In this document: in pieces, positions 8,633 to 17,202 of the stretch | Layout: each line of letters starts with the position of its first letter | Numbering within the stretch: the stretch's first letter is position 1 | Assembly (NCBI RefSeq): GCF_001061665.1 | Contig: NZ_JVSP01000002.1 | Span: forward strand, 215,177 to 279,176 | DNA from: Rothia mucilaginosa | GTDB lineage: Bacteria; Actinomycetota; Actinomycetes; Actinomycetales; Micrococcaceae | Length of the DNA stretch: 64,000 nt | Direction: 5' to 3' | Notes under the pieces: generated by a model | The model's database searches: none | Told to the model about the DNA's origin: nothing | The model's input: only the letters and a program-made list of their open reading frames with translations | Translations under genes and position numbers: made by a program

Positions 8633-9835
8633 CTAATCGCGCGCACGACCCAGTAGTTCCTGCAGGCGGGCAACGCCCTCGGCCAGGTCATCATCTCCCA
8701 GGGCGTAGGACAGGCGCAGGTAGCCGCTGGGGCCGAAGGCCTCGCCGGGAACAACGGCAACTTCGGCCTTCTCGAGGATGAGCTCGGCGAGCTCGGCGCT
8801 GGTCTGCGGGCGTACGCCGTCGATTTCCTTGCCCAGCAACTCGCGAACGTCCGGGTAGGCGTAGAACGCGCCGGTGGGAACGGGGCAGTGCACGCCCTCG
8901 ATAGCGTTAAGACCCTCGACGATGGCGCGGCGGCGGCGGTCGAAGGCGGCGTGCATGACCTTCACGTCGTCCTGCGGGCCGGTCAGGGCGGCCAGGGCGG
9001 CACGCTGGGCGATGTTATTGACGTTGGAGGTCATGTGCGACTGCAGGTTAGAAGCCGCCGCGATAACGTCGCGAGGACCAATCATCCAGCCCACGCGCCA
9101 ACCGGTCATGGCGTAGGTCTTGGCCACACCGTTGAGGATTACGCAGCGATCGGCCAGCTCGGGCACAGCCTTCAGAATCGAGACCGAGTCGGCGCCATCG
9201 TAGGTGAGGTGCTCGTAGATTTCGTCGGTCAGGACGAAGATGCCCTTCTCCAGAGCCCACTGGCCGATGGCGCGGGTTTCCTCTTCGGTGTACACGGCAC
9301 CGGTCGGGTTGGAGGGGGAGACGAAGATGAGCGCCTTGGTTGCGGGGGTGTAGGCTTCCTCGAGCTGCTCGACGGTGACCTTGTAGTGCTGGTCGCTACC
9401 GGCAAAAACCTCGATGGGGTTACCGCCGGCCAGGCGGATGCACTCGGGGTAGGTGGTCCAATAGGGAGCCGGCAGCAGAACGTCGTCGCCCTCGTCAATG
9501 ACCGTGGCGAAGGCCTGGTACACGGCCTGCTTGCCGCCGTTGGTCACGATGACCTGGGAGGGATCGACCTCAACGCCGGAGTCGCGCAGGGTCTTGTCCG
9601 CGATGGCCTTCTTCAGCTCGGGCAGGCCGGAGGCGGGGGAGTAGCGGAAGTTCTTGGGGTCCTTCAGCGCTTCGTGGGCGGCATCCACAATGTGTGCGGG
9701 GGTAGCAAAGTTGGGTTCGCCGGCGCCGAAGCCGATGACGGGGCGTCCCTGAGCCTTGAGTGCTTTGGCCTTTGCATCAACGGCAAGGGTTGCGGAGGGT
9801 GCAATGGCACCGATACGGCTGGAAATGCGCGCCAT
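8633..9835 (-). CDS. aspC: pyridoxal-phosphate aspartate-type aminotransferase
   Basis: A 400-aa class I aminotransferase (subgroup I-gamma). Key blocks: [13 protein letters not shown] (about residue 38), [11 protein letters not shown] (about 100), [12 protein letters not shown] (about 170), [11 protein letters not shown] (about 205) and [16 protein letters not shown] (about 235), whose Lys should form the PLP Schiff base. C-terminal LRLSYA supplies the Arg that binds the substrate carboxylate. These features fit aspartate aminotransferase, though prephenate or broad-range activity is possible. The gene is divergent from tRNA-Trp/secE/nusG, an order common in actinobacteria. Confidence 0.88.
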   Translation of the reverse strand: MARISSRIGAIAPSATLAVDAKAKALKAQGRPVIGFGAGEPNFATPAHIVDAAHEALKDPKNFRYSPASGLPELKKAIADKTLRDSGVEVDPSQVIVTNGGKQAVYQAFATVIDEGDDVLLPAPYWTTYPECIRLAGGNPIEVFAGSDQHYKVTVEQLEEAYTPATKALIFVSPSNPTGAVYTEEETRAIGQWALEKGIFVLTDEIYEHLTYDGADSVSILKAVPELADRCVILNGVAKTYAMTGWRVGWMIGPRDVIAAASNLQSHMTSNVNNIAQRAALAALTGPQDDVKVMHAAFDRRRRAIVEGLNAIEGVHCPVPTGAFYAYPDVRELLGKEIDGVRPQTSAELAELILEKAEVAVVPGEAFGPSGYLRLSYALGDDDLAEGVARLQELLGRARD

Positions 9836-10199
9836 GGGGGGCTCTCTTCTCTCTTATTGTGTGTAGCGGGGGCGAAACGCCGGTGAGGTCGTAGCCGGCG
9901 GGCCCGTTGGAGGGCGTACGGGTGCGTCACCTCGTACGTTCCTCGTGTGTAAAGATGCGTTCTTCCTTATAGGATACGGGGCATCGCCGGAGATAGGATA
10001 CCCCCGAAAGAAAGAATGGACCGCCTTTTTCTGAAAAAATATTGCGTTTTGGAGTTGCACGAGCGCGTCGGCATGGTTTAGAGTTAGTTCTGCACCCGCA
10101 AGGGTGTAATTGTTTGCCCCTCTAAAGCCCACTGGCTTAGGAGGCAATGGAGGAGCGAACGAGTGAGAAGCAACTCTCACACCGAAGCTCAGGCTTCAA
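9836..10199. other. intergenic region between aspC and tRNA-Trp
   Basis: This 364-nt divergent gap has no convincing ORF. It carries a promoter for the tRNA-Trp/secE side (10055-10084) and must hold the aspC promoter. The stretch 10020-10060 is AT-rich. Confidence 0.6.
10055..10084 (+). promoter_or_regulatory. promoter for tRNA-Trp
   Basis: TTGCAC (-35) and TAGAGT (-10) are separated by 18 nt. The same -35 hexamer precedes rpoB. Predicted transcription starts about 110 nt before the tRNA. Confidence 0.6.
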
Positions 10200-10272
10200 A
10201 GGGTGGTGGCTCAATTGGTAGAGCAGCGGTCTCCAAAACCGCAGGTTGCAGGTTCGAGTCCTGTCCGCCCTG
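10200..10272 (+). tRNA. tRNA-Trp (anticodon CCA)
   Basis: A 73-nt cloverleaf: acceptor AGGGTGG pairs with CCGCCCT (one T-G pair), D stem GCTC/GAGC, anticodon stem GCGGT/ACCGC with loop CTCCAAA (anticodon CCA), and T arm GCAGG-TTCGAGT-CCTGT. The discriminator base is G and CCA is not encoded. tRNA-Trp just upstream of secE-nusG is a common bacterial order. Confidence 0.97.
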
Positions 10273-10296
10273 CTCAAATTGCCTCAATAAACGATT

Positions 10297-10325
10297 GTAC
10301 GCCCGCACTCCGGGCGTACTTTTTT
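10297..10325 (+). terminator. terminator between tRNA-Trp and secE
   Basis: Stem GTACGCCCG/CGGGCGTAC with a 5-nt loop is followed by TTTTTT. It may be partly read through to express secE, whose start is only 24 nt downstream. Confidence 0.85.
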
Positions 10326-10348
10326 AGATACAGAAAGGGGCAGAAGAA

Positions 10349-10627
10349 ATGGCATCGTCTGCTACTGCCACTCAGGCTGCTGAGTCTGGCGCATCCTCAA
10401 AGAGCGATGAGAAGCGCGGTTTCTTCGGCCGTATTTTTGCATTCCTTCGCGAAGTTATCGCGGAGTTGAAGAAGGTTACCACTCCCACCGGACGCGAGCT
10501 GATTGGTTACTTCCTCGCGGTTCTGCTGTTCGTCGTGGTGATGCTCCTGCTGATTTCCGGCCTGGATTATCTGTTCGGCCAGGGAGCATTCTGGATCTTT
10601 GGTAACGGAACGATTCAGCGTAACTAG
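10349..10627 (+). CDS. secE: preprotein translocase subunit SecE
   Basis: A 92-aa inner-membrane protein, the small essential partner of SecY in the export channel. It has a charged N-terminus, the conserved amphipathic segment REVIAELKKVTTPTGREL (about residues 35-53), and one transmembrane helix (about 56-80). This is the single-span SecE form typical of Gram-positive bacteria. GAAAGGGG lies about 9 nt before the ATG. nusG follows, the standard pairing. Confidence 0.96.
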   Translation: MASSATATQAAESGASSKSDEKRGFFGRIFAFLREVIAELKKVTTPTGRELIGYFLAVLLFVVVMLLLISGLDYLFGQGAFWIFGNGTIQRN

Positions 10628-10751
10628 CCAACCGATACCGAGCGCATCCCCGGTGGGGTGTTGCGCCGAGTATCATAATTTTTCCCGGATTATTGATCGG
10701 TGCTGCGTATGCAGCGTAGCCAGATCGTAAGCGATAGAAAGTAGGAGCGAC

Positions 10752-11498
10752 GTGTCCGAGCAGGAACTGGTATCCGAGATTGAAGAGGTCGAGGTAGCCG
10801 CTGCTGAGGCTGCCGAAGAGGCCGAAGCTGTCGAGCAGCTGGCCGAGGAGGCTACCGAGGCTGTTGAGGCAGCCGAGGAAGTTGCCGAGGTGGCTGAGGA
10901 AGTCGACGCTCTGGAAGAATTCAAGTCGAAGCTGCGCCGTCAGGTGGGCGATTGGTACGTGGTGCACACCTACTCGGGTTACGAGAACAAGGTGAAGACC
11001 GGTATCGAGACCCGTATCCAGAACCTCGAGGCCGAGGATGAGATCTTCGAGGTCCAGGTTCCCATGGAGACCGTGGTCGAGTTCAAGAACACCGTGAAGA
11101 AGACCATCCGCCGCGTGCGCGTTCCCGGCTACGTGCTGGTCCGTATGGAACTGACCGACCACTCGTGGGGCGTTGTGCGCCACACCCCGGGCGTGACCGG
11201 CTTCGTGGGCCAGGATGCGTACAACCCGGTTCCGCTGCGCATGGAGGAGGTCTTCGAGATGCTCCTGCCCGTCTTCGAGGAGCAGCAGCAGAGCCAGGGC
11301 CTGCCCGTCTCCAAGCCCGTCGTTGAGTCCGACTACACCGTGGGTGAGAACGTCCGCGTGAAGTCCGGCGCATTCGAGGGTATGGACGCCACCGTGTCCG
11401 AGATTAAGGCCGAGGCTCAGCAGATTGTCGTGATGATTTCCGTCTTCGGCCGCGACACCCCCGTGACCCTGAGCTTCACCGAGATTGAGAAGATCTAG
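10752..11498 (+). CDS. nusG: transcription elongation/antitermination factor NusG
   Basis: A 248-aa NusG that binds RNA polymerase and couples it to Rho and ribosomes. Residues 1-60 form an unusually acidic, Ala/Glu/Val-rich extension, probably disordered or helical. The NGN domain follows (DWYVVHTYSGYENKVK; RVRVPGYVLVRM; RHTPGVTGFVG), then a C-terminal KOW domain (VGENVRVKSGAFEGMDATVSEI). The start is GTG with GTAGGAG upstream. N-terminal extensions are known in actinobacterial NusG; this one is very repetitive. Confidence 0.96.
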   Translation: MSEQELVSEIEEVEVAAAEAAEEAEAVEQLAEEATEAVEAAEEVAEVAEEVDALEEFKSKLRRQVGDWYVVHTYSGYENKVKTGIETRIQNLEAEDEIFEVQVPMETVVEFKNTVKKTIRRVRVPGYVLVRMELTDHSWGVVRHTPGVTGFVGQDAYNPVPLRMEEVFEMLLPVFEEQQQSQGLPVSKPVVESDYTVGENVRVKSGAFEGMDATVSEIKAEAQQIVVMISVFGRDTPVTLSFTEIEKI

Positions 11499-11514
11499 CG
11501 AGGCTGTAGCGCAT

Positions 11515-11551
11515 GAGCGAGCCCGGTACCCGAAAGGGGCCGGGCTCGCTC
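11515..11551 (+). terminator. hairpin downstream of nusG
   Basis: Arms GAGCGAGCCCGG and CCGGGCTCGCTC flank a GAAA-containing loop. There is no U-tract, so it may attenuate rather than fully terminate before rplK. Confidence 0.55.
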
Positions 11552-11658
11552 TGCGTTAACCCGCATCTTTTCATTCCCGCCGCCGGTCGTTCGTTCCGGC
11601 GCGTGCCTCCGGTATTAGCGAATACCGGTGAACACTGGATTAAGCAGCGGATTAACGC

Positions 11659-11664
11659 TAGAAT
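11659..11664 (+). promoter_or_regulatory. possible -10 box for rplK
   Basis: TAGAAT, preceded by GC, lies about 120 nt before rplK in the 287-nt nusG-rplK gap. No good -35 was found at 17-18 nt. Confidence 0.35.
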
Positions 11665-11785
11665 GTTGGTTTGTGTATGCGCACGTCACGCTTTCGTGCG
11701 CGCACGTCGATGGCCGCGCCACGGTCATCACCCTGCCGGCGTACGCTCCTGTGCGTCGGTTCCCAGCTAAGAAAAGGACCCTACA

Positions 11786-12214
11786 TTGGCTCCCAAGAAG
11801 AAGGTCACTGGCCTCATTAAGCTGCAGATCCAGGCAGGCGCCGCTAACCCGGCTCCCCCCGTCGGCCCCGCACTGGGCTCGCACGGTGTGAACATCATGG
11901 AGTTCTGCAAGGCATACAACGCTGCAACCGAGTCGCAGCGCGGTAACATCATCCCCGTTGAGATTACCGTCTACGAGGATCGCTCCTTCACCTTCATCAC
12001 CAAGACCCCTCCGGCTGCCCAGCTGATCAAGAAGGCTGCTGGCGTTGCTAAGGGTTCCGCTGTTCCCCACACCACCAAGGTTGGCTCGCTGACCGAGGCT
12101 CAGGTGCGCGAGATCGCAGAGACCAAGATGCCCGACCTGAACGCAAATGACCTGGATGCAGCATCCAAGATCATCGCAGGTACCGCTCGTTCCATGGGTA
12201 TCACCGTCGAGTAA
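11786..12214 (+). CDS. rplK: 50S ribosomal protein L11
   Basis: A 142-aa L11, part of the GTPase-associated centre of the large subunit. The N-terminal Pro-rich block [28 protein letters not shown] and the C-terminal rRNA-binding domain ([31 protein letters not shown]) are complete. The start codon is TTG at 11786, supported by AAAAGGA upstream and the expected N-terminus APKKKV. rplA follows after about 135 nt. Confidence 0.97.
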   Translation: MAPKKKVTGLIKLQIQAGAANPAPPVGPALGSHGVNIMEFCKAYNAATESQRGNIIPVEITVYEDRSFTFITKTPPAAQLIKKAAGVAKGSAVPHTTKVGSLTEAQVREIAETKMPDLNANDLDAASKIIAGTARSMGITVE

Positions 12215-12350
12215 TTTCGGTTCACCGAATAGCCGAGTGATCGGCACCGTAGATTTTTCTACACAGAACTTGTAAATGCCCGTCGAGTGACGGGATGTGG
12301 CAGAGCCGAGCGCGGCTCACGAGACCACAACTGCATAAGGAGAAAAGCAG

Positions 12351-13046
12351 ATGGCAAAGCGCAGCAAGGCGTACAAGGCAGCTGTAGCCAAGATTGAAGA
12401 GGGTAAGCTCTACACCCCCGCCGAGGCAGTCGCCCTGGCGAAGGAGACCTCTTCCACCAAGACCGACGCAACCGTTGAGGTTGCAATGCGTCTGTCCGTT
12501 GACCCCCGTAAGGCAGACCAGATGGTTCGCGGTACCGTGAACCTGCCCCACGGCACCGGTAAGACCGCTCGCGTGGTCGTTATCGCAGCAGGCCCCAAGG
12601 CTGCTGAGGCCGAGGCAGCTGGCGCTGACTTCGTTGGCTCCGACGACCTGATCGCAAAGATCGCCGGCGGCTGGACCGACTTCGACGCAGCGGTTGCAAC
12701 CCCCGACATGATGGGCAAGGTTGGTCGCCTGGGTAAGATTCTGGGTCCCCGTAACCTGATGCCGAACCCCAAGACCGGTACCGTGACCATGGATGTTGCA
12801 AAGGCTGTTGCAGACATCAAGGGCGGTAAGATCGACTTCCGTGTTGACCGTAACTCCAACCTGCACTTCATCATCGGTAAGGCTTCCTTCACCGCTGAGC
12901 AGCTCGAGGAGAACTTCCAGGCAGCGCTGGAAGAGATTAACCGTCTGAAGCCCTCTTCGGCTAAGGGTCGTTACATCTCCAAGGCAACCGTTGCTACCAC
13001 CTTCGGCCCCGGTATCCCCGTTGATCCGGCTTCCGTTGCTGCCTAA
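12351..13046 (+). CDS. rplA: 50S ribosomal protein L1
   Basis: A 231-aa L1 that forms the L1 stalk at the E site and in many bacteria represses its own operon. The N-terminus [11 protein letters not shown] and the blocks [20 protein letters not shown] and [14 protein letters not shown] are diagnostic. AAGGAGAAAAG lies before the ATG. The 136-nt gap after rplK holds short inverted repeats that could be an L1 target, which I could not verify. Confidence 0.97.
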   Translation: MAKRSKAYKAAVAKIEEGKLYTPAEAVALAKETSSTKTDATVEVAMRLSVDPRKADQMVRGTVNLPHGTGKTARVVVIAAGPKAAEAEAAGADFVGSDDLIAKIAGGWTDFDAAVATPDMMGKVGRLGKILGPRNLMPNPKTGTVTMDVAKAVADIKGGKIDFRVDRNSNLHFIIGKASFTAEQLEENFQAALEEINRLKPSSAKGRYISKATVATTFGPGIPVDPASVAA

Positions 13047-13080
13047 GGTATGCACCTGTAGCGTCTAGCATTCGCTAGTG

Positions 13081-13117
13081 ATCGCCCCTGACGTTTAGGC
13101 GTCGGGGGCGATTTTTT
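13081..13117 (+). terminator. terminator of the rplK-rplA unit
   Basis: ATCGCCCCTGACG pairs with CGTCGGGGGCGAT, followed by a TTTTTT tract about 35 nt after rplA. Confidence 0.92.
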
Positions 13118-13329
13118 GTGCATGATTTTGTCTGTGTGAAGATTCAAGACATGTGTAACCGGGGCCAGTTGAAGTACGTCACGGACTTCCAGCTTGTATA
13201 GGCTTAAAACATAGAATGATTTTCTGGTCCCTGGTTCCTATGGTGTTGCCCATGTCCCGGCACCGTCGAAACAAATACACGGGGTTGTACGCCCTTATCC
13301 TGCCCTACGACCATGAGAGGTAAAACCTA

Positions 13330-14304
13330 ATGCCTTCTTCCCTTCAGAGCGAGCAGAACGCTCGTAGCGGACTCAGTGTACCGGTCAATTATTTTGCGGT
13401 GGCGCTGGGCACCGGGGCCCTGGGAGCTGCCTGGCGTACTGGTGCTTCGAAGGGAATGGCGCCTGATTGGGTGGGTGAGAGCATCCTGGCTTTTAACGCC
13501 GTGGTGTGGCTGCTCCTTGTGGGTTTCCTGGTTCACGCGGTGGTGAAGTATCGTGCGTGGGTGTGCAGTTTTTGGGAGCATCCGGCACGTACTTGCTTCT
13601 TTTCGCTGATTCCGGCAACGACGGCGCAGGTGGGTGCGGCTCTCTACCCCTATGCGGAGACTCCGGCTCTCGCTTTGGTGGTACTGGGAGGCGTGGGCCA
13701 GCTGTACTTTGCCTCTCACCGCATTGCGGGTACGTGGCGTGGCGGGTATGCGCCCGAGGCTGCCTCGCCGGTGCTGTATCTGCCGACTGTGGCGACAAAT
13801 TTTGCGACCGCTACGGCGATGGGTTTTGTGGGGTGGCACGATATGGCGATGCTCTTCTTCGGTGCGGGCCTGATTTCGTGGTTTAGCATTGAGGGCGCGA
13901 TTCTGAGCCGCCTGCGCACCCTGACCCCCTTGCCGCAGGGGGAGCGCGGCATTATTGGTATTCAGATGGCCCCGCCCTTTGTTGGTGGTAACGCGTACCT
14001 GGCGGCTAACGGCGGCACGGTGGACTGGTTCTTCCTGGTGCTGACCGGTTACGGCATTCTGCAGCTGATTTTCCTGATGCGTCTGCTCCCGTGGACTCTT
14101 GAGGGTGGTTTCTCGATGAGCATGTGGGGTTTCTCGTTCGGTATGGCTTCCATGGCGGCGAGTGGTATTCGCTTGACCGCTGCTGGCTCGCTGGGGTTCG
14201 TGGGCCCCGTCTTGACTGTGGCGGGTACTGCTTTCTTGATTTTCCTGTGGGCGGGCACGCTGTACTTGGCTGTGAAGGGACGCCTGTTGGTGCGCCCGAA
14301 CTAA
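13330..14304 (+). CDS. TehA/SLAC1-family (TDT) transporter
   Basis: A 324-aa integral membrane protein with about ten hydrophobic segments, matching the tellurite-resistance/dicarboxylate transporter (TDT) family. Recognisable pieces are the N-terminal helix VNYFAVALGTGALGAAW and the C-terminal half with MAPPFVGGNAYLAA and SMWGFSFGMASMAASGIRL (WxFxFP/G-like helix). TehA relatives are anion channels or efflux proteins for tellurite, sulfite or C4-dicarboxylates; the substrate here is unknown. GAGG precedes the ATG by about 10 nt. The preceding 210 nt show no other gene. Confidence 0.8.
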   Translation: MPSSLQSEQNARSGLSVPVNYFAVALGTGALGAAWRTGASKGMAPDWVGESILAFNAVVWLLLVGFLVHAVVKYRAWVCSFWEHPARTCFFSLIPATTAQVGAALYPYAETPALALVVLGGVGQLYFASHRIAGTWRGGYAPEAASPVLYLPTVATNFATATAMGFVGWHDMAMLFFGAGLISWFSIEGAILSRLRTLTPLPQGERGIIGIQMAPPFVGGNAYLAANGGTVDWFFLVLTGYGILQLIFLMRLLPWTLEGGFSMSMWGFSFGMASMAASGIRLTAAGSLGFVGPVLTVAGTAFLIFLWAGTLYLAVKGRLLVRPN

Positions 14305-14393
14305 GGTTCCCGTGTGAGGTGCCGGCGTGAAGTTAGTGCGCTGTTGTATGACGGCGCTTATCTTCTGCGCCTATGCCGTGGGTGGGTTTCGGC

Positions 14394-14399
14394 GATAAT
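14394..14399 (+). promoter_or_regulatory. -10 box (GATAAT) for leaderless ABC ATPase mRNA
   Basis: GATAAT ends 6 nt before the ATG at 14406. The intervening GGGGGA is too close to be a standard ribosome site. Confidence 0.5.
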
Positions 14400-14405
14400 G
14401 GGGGA

Positions 14406-15569
14406 ATGACTTCTGCATCCTATTCTTCTGCCGCGGCGGAGCCTTTTGAGGGCCTGCGTATTCGAGGCGTCGCGAAGACCTTTGGCACCGGTACGACGGT
14501 TCTGAATGAGATTGACCTGGATGTGCACCCCGGCGAGTTGATTTCGCTGGTTGGTTCCTCGGGTACCGGTAAGTCAACGCTTCTTCGCATTATTGCCGGC
14601 CTGGAGGACCCCACGACGGGTCGGGTGACCTACGGCGGTCAGCCTCTGGAGCGCGGCTCTGTGGGTGTGGTGTTTCAGCGTCCCATTCTGTACCCGCACC
14701 TGAGCGTGAAGGATAATATTCTTTTCCCCACGCGTTTGCATGCTTTTTCCGGTGAGGTCGATATTGACTATTACCGCGAGCTGCTGGCAGCCCTGAAGCT
14801 TGAGGGCTTGGAGAACCGCAAGCCTTCGCAGCTGTCGGGCGGTCAGGCCCAGCGCGTGGGCATTGCCCGAGCCCTTATCCGTCGTGCTCCCGTGGTTCTT
14901 TTTGACGAGCCCTTGGCCAGCGTTGACGAGGAGATGAGCGCGAGCATCCGAGCCGATATTGTGCGCCTGCACGAGCGTTACGGTTTCACCGGCTTGTACG
15001 TGACTCACGATCAGAATGAGGCGCTCATGCTGGGTCATCGTGTGGCGGTCATGGACTCCGGCTACCTGGTGCAGGTGGATACCCCGGGTCGTCTTTTGGA
15101 CTATCCTCACACCCTGCAGGTGGCGAAGCTGCTTTCGGCCCCCGCGCTGAATCTGCTGGATATCGAACCGGAGGATTCCCTGCCCGCCGATTGCCGCCTG
15201 GTGATTCGCGCCTCCTCCTTCTACGAACTGGGTGGGGGAGAATCCGAACAATTGCACGGTGTCCTGTCGGCGCAGGTTCTGGGGCAGCGTCACCTGGTGG
15301 GCGGTATGCTCTACCGCGCGGCTCTGAGTGAGACCGCAACTTTGCCTGTGGCTTCGGAACAGCTGGGGGCGGACGGTCATCCCGTGGAACCCTCGAATGT
15401 TGAAAATGCTGAGTACTCGGTGCGTGTGCCGGCCGGTCAGGAGCTGGAATTCTTCCTCTCTGATGCCGGGGGAATCTCCTACGCAATTGGTAGCGATGTG
15501 CAGCTGGGTGTTGCTCCGCAGCGGTGCTTCCTCTTCTCCGGGGGCAAACGCTTCTACCTGGGCGGATAG
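14406..15569 (+). CDS. orphan ABC transporter ATP-binding protein
   Basis: A 387-aa ATPase with Walker A GSSGTGKS (about residue 52), Q-loop VVFQRP, signature LSGGQAQRVGIARAL (about 144), Walker B VVLFDEP (about 165), and H-loop THDQNEA. The C-terminal 130 residues look like a TOBE-type regulatory domain, as in MalK/PotA/ModC-type importers. No permease or binding-protein gene is adjacent, so the partner is unknown. It could serve a distant importer, possibly even modAB at 27-29 kb, but nothing shown here proves that. Start chosen at 14406 from its -10 spacing. Confidence 0.85.
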   Translation: MTSASYSSAAAEPFEGLRIRGVAKTFGTGTTVLNEIDLDVHPGELISLVGSSGTGKSTLLRIIAGLEDPTTGRVTYGGQPLERGSVGVVFQRPILYPHLSVKDNILFPTRLHAFSGEVDIDYYRELLAALKLEGLENRKPSQLSGGQAQRVGIARALIRRAPVVLFDEPLASVDEEMSASIRADIVRLHERYGFTGLYVTHDQNEALMLGHRVAVMDSGYLVQVDTPGRLLDYPHTLQVAKLLSAPALNLLDIEPEDSLPADCRLVIRASSFYELGGGESEQLHGVLSAQVLGQRHLVGGMLYRAALSETATLPVASEQLGADGHPVEPSNVENAEYSVRVPAGQELEFFLSDAGGISYAIGSDVQLGVAPQRCFLFSGGKRFYLGG

Positions 15570-15654
15570 CTCGAGTTTCGGTGTTGTTTCGACGTCGAGC
15601 TGAGGCTGGTAAATCCCGCTGTTGGCGGAGGTTCTGAGCTTTTAAGTGATTAAC

Positions 15655-15676
15655 CCCGCTTAACGGCGGGATTTTC
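15655..15676 (+). terminator. short terminator after ABC ATPase gene
   Basis: CCCGC TTAACG GCGGG followed by ATTTT, about 90 nt past the stop. Confidence 0.6.
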
Positions 15677-15686
15677 CTGTTTTAAC

Positions 15687-15715
15687 TTGCGGCCTGCCCG
15701 AGAACCTGAGATGAT
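15687..15715 (+). promoter_or_regulatory. promoter of rplJ-rplL
   Basis: TTGCGG and GATGAT are separated by 17 nt, just upstream of the L10 leader. Confidence 0.6.
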
Positions 15716-15716
15716 A

Positions 15717-15910
15717 AACAAACCAAAGACCGCCGGTCTAGAACTATGTCCTTTATCCCCACTTTGGTGGAGGTTAAGAACAGGGTTCTGATAAGAGCTG
15801 ATTTCCCTCAAGAAATCGCCGCCCGCGTAGGTGACTCGAAGTGAATAGACGCAAACCCATGAGGGTTTCGTCTATCGTGCCTCGTACGCCTGCGCGTCGA
15901 GGCATTTTTT
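15717..15910 (+). promoter_or_regulatory. ribosomal protein L10 leader with attenuator
   Basis: A structured 5' leader before rplJ. It contains CCGCCGGTC and a later GTCCTTTATCCCC/GGTTAAG region as in L10-binding leaders. Then comes a hairpin at 15847-15873 (AGACG..AAACCC/GGGTTT..CGTCT) and an intrinsic terminator at 15878-15910 (GCCTCG/CGAGGC plus T6). Such leaders let free L10(L12) complex stop its own synthesis. The assignment rests on position and pattern; a covariance-model search was not possible. Confidence 0.75.
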
Positions 15911-15975
15911 ATTGCTTGCAATAGTGCTTCGAGGCTCTACCGGCGACCTTACAAGAATCGGAAGAAGGAACTACC

Positions 15976-16506
15976 ATGGCGACTCAGGAAAAGATCGCTG
16001 CAGTATCCGAGCTGAAGGAACTCTTCGAAGCTTCGAACGCAGTCATCCTGACCGAATACCGCGGTCTCACTGTTGCACAGCTCAAGGAGCTGCGTCGCGC
16101 ACTCGGTGCAGAGACCGAATACGCCGTGGTGAAGAACACGCTGGCTGCTATCGCAGCTAAGGAAGTTGGCATCGACGCATTCGAAGGCCACCTCCACGGT
16201 CCCTCCGCACTGGCATTCATCAAGGGCGACCTGATCGATGCTGCCAAGGGCCTGCGTGACTTTGCCAAGGCTAACCCCCAGCTGATCGTGAAGAACGGTT
16301 ACTACGAAGGTGCCGCTCTGTCCGAGGACGACGTCAAGCGTTACGCTGACCTGGAATCCCGCGAGGTTCTGCTGTCCAAGGTTGCAGGTGGTGCAAAGGC
16401 TACCATCGCACGCATCGCACAGGTTGTGGACGCACTGCGCGTCAAGCTGGAGGAGCAGGAAGGCGCAGCTCCCGCTGCTGCCGAGGAGGCTTCGGAGGAG
16501 GCATAA
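15976..16506 (+). CDS. rplJ: 50S ribosomal protein L10
   Basis: A 176-aa L10, the stalk base that anchors L7/L12 dimers. The N-terminus MATQEKIAAVSELKELFEAS and the block LTEYRGLTVAQLKELRRAL are typical. The Ala/Glu-rich C-terminus supplies L12-binding helix and tail. GGAAGAAGGAA lies before the ATG. It is expressed behind the L10 leader, and rplL follows after 152 nt. Confidence 0.97.
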   Translation: MATQEKIAAVSELKELFEASNAVILTEYRGLTVAQLKELRRALGAETEYAVVKNTLAAIAAKEVGIDAFEGHLHGPSALAFIKGDLIDAAKGLRDFAKANPQLIVKNGYYEGAALSEDDVKRYADLESREVLLSKVAGGAKATIARIAQVVDALRVKLEEQEGAAPAAAEEASEEA

Positions 16507-16658
16507 GCCCCTTCGTGCTACTGCACCAGCCGCTGAGATACTCAGCAGCGCACAACGCAACAGCGTATGCGCACCCTTAGTTTGACCGACCCCTACGGGG
16601 TGGGTACCCAAGATTTACACAGCGGGGCGACCCGCACAGATAGTGAAGGAGCCAAACA

Positions 16659-17033
16659 ATGGCTAAGCTGTCCATCGAAGAACTCATTGCAGCATTCAAG
16701 GAACTGTCCCTGGTTGAGGTTTCCGAGTTCGTCAAGGCATTCGAGGAAGAGTTCGACGTCACCGCAGCTGCTCCCGTTGCAGTTGTCGCAGGCGGCGCAG
16801 CAGGCGAGGCTGCTGAAGAGAAGTCCGAGTTCGACGTTGTCCTGGAGTCCGCTGGCGACAAGAAGATCGCAGTGATCAAGGAAGTTCGTGCCCTGACCTC
16901 CCTCGGCCTGAAGGAAGCAAAGGACCTGGTTGACGGCGCTCCCAAGACCCTGCTCGAGGGCGTTTCCAAGGAAGACGCTGAGAAGGCTAAGGAGCAGCTC
17001 GAGGCTGCCGGCGCATCCGTCACCCTCAAGTAA
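16659..17033 (+). CDS. rplL: 50S ribosomal protein L7/L12
   Basis: A 124-aa L7/L12 stalk protein that recruits translational GTPases. It has the N-terminal dimerisation domain ([29 protein letters not shown]), an Ala/Gly hinge, and the globular C-terminal domain ([28 protein letters not shown]). GTGAAGGAG lies before the ATG. Confidence 0.98.
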   Translation: MAKLSIEELIAAFKELSLVEVSEFVKAFEEEFDVTAAAPVAVVAGGAAGEAAEEKSEFDVVLESAGDKKIAVIKEVRALTSLGLKEAKDLVDGAPKTLLEGVSKEDAEKAKEQLEAAGASVTLK

Positions 17034-17057
17034 TCGACTTCTTCTCGATTCTTACGC

Positions 17058-17086
17058 GGGCGGTACATCCACTGGATGTGCCGCCC
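17058..17086 (+). terminator. hairpin terminator after rplL
   Basis: Arms GGGCGGTACATCC and GATGTGCCGCCC, about 25 nt beyond rplL, without a strong U-tract. Confidence 0.65.
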
Positions 17087-17202
17087 TGCGGCATTTAACG
17101 TCCTCTGTGGTGCCTCTCTCCTTGGCCCGGTACGGGGCTCCGGGGTGCCGTATGATGGGATGAGACAACCCAGACATTCTTCCTGACGAAAACGGATAAG
17201 AC

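Noticed and set aside
17150-17202. Third ScrR operator before scrB
   Set aside because: The sequence does not share the GATATG/CATATC half-sites with the other two.
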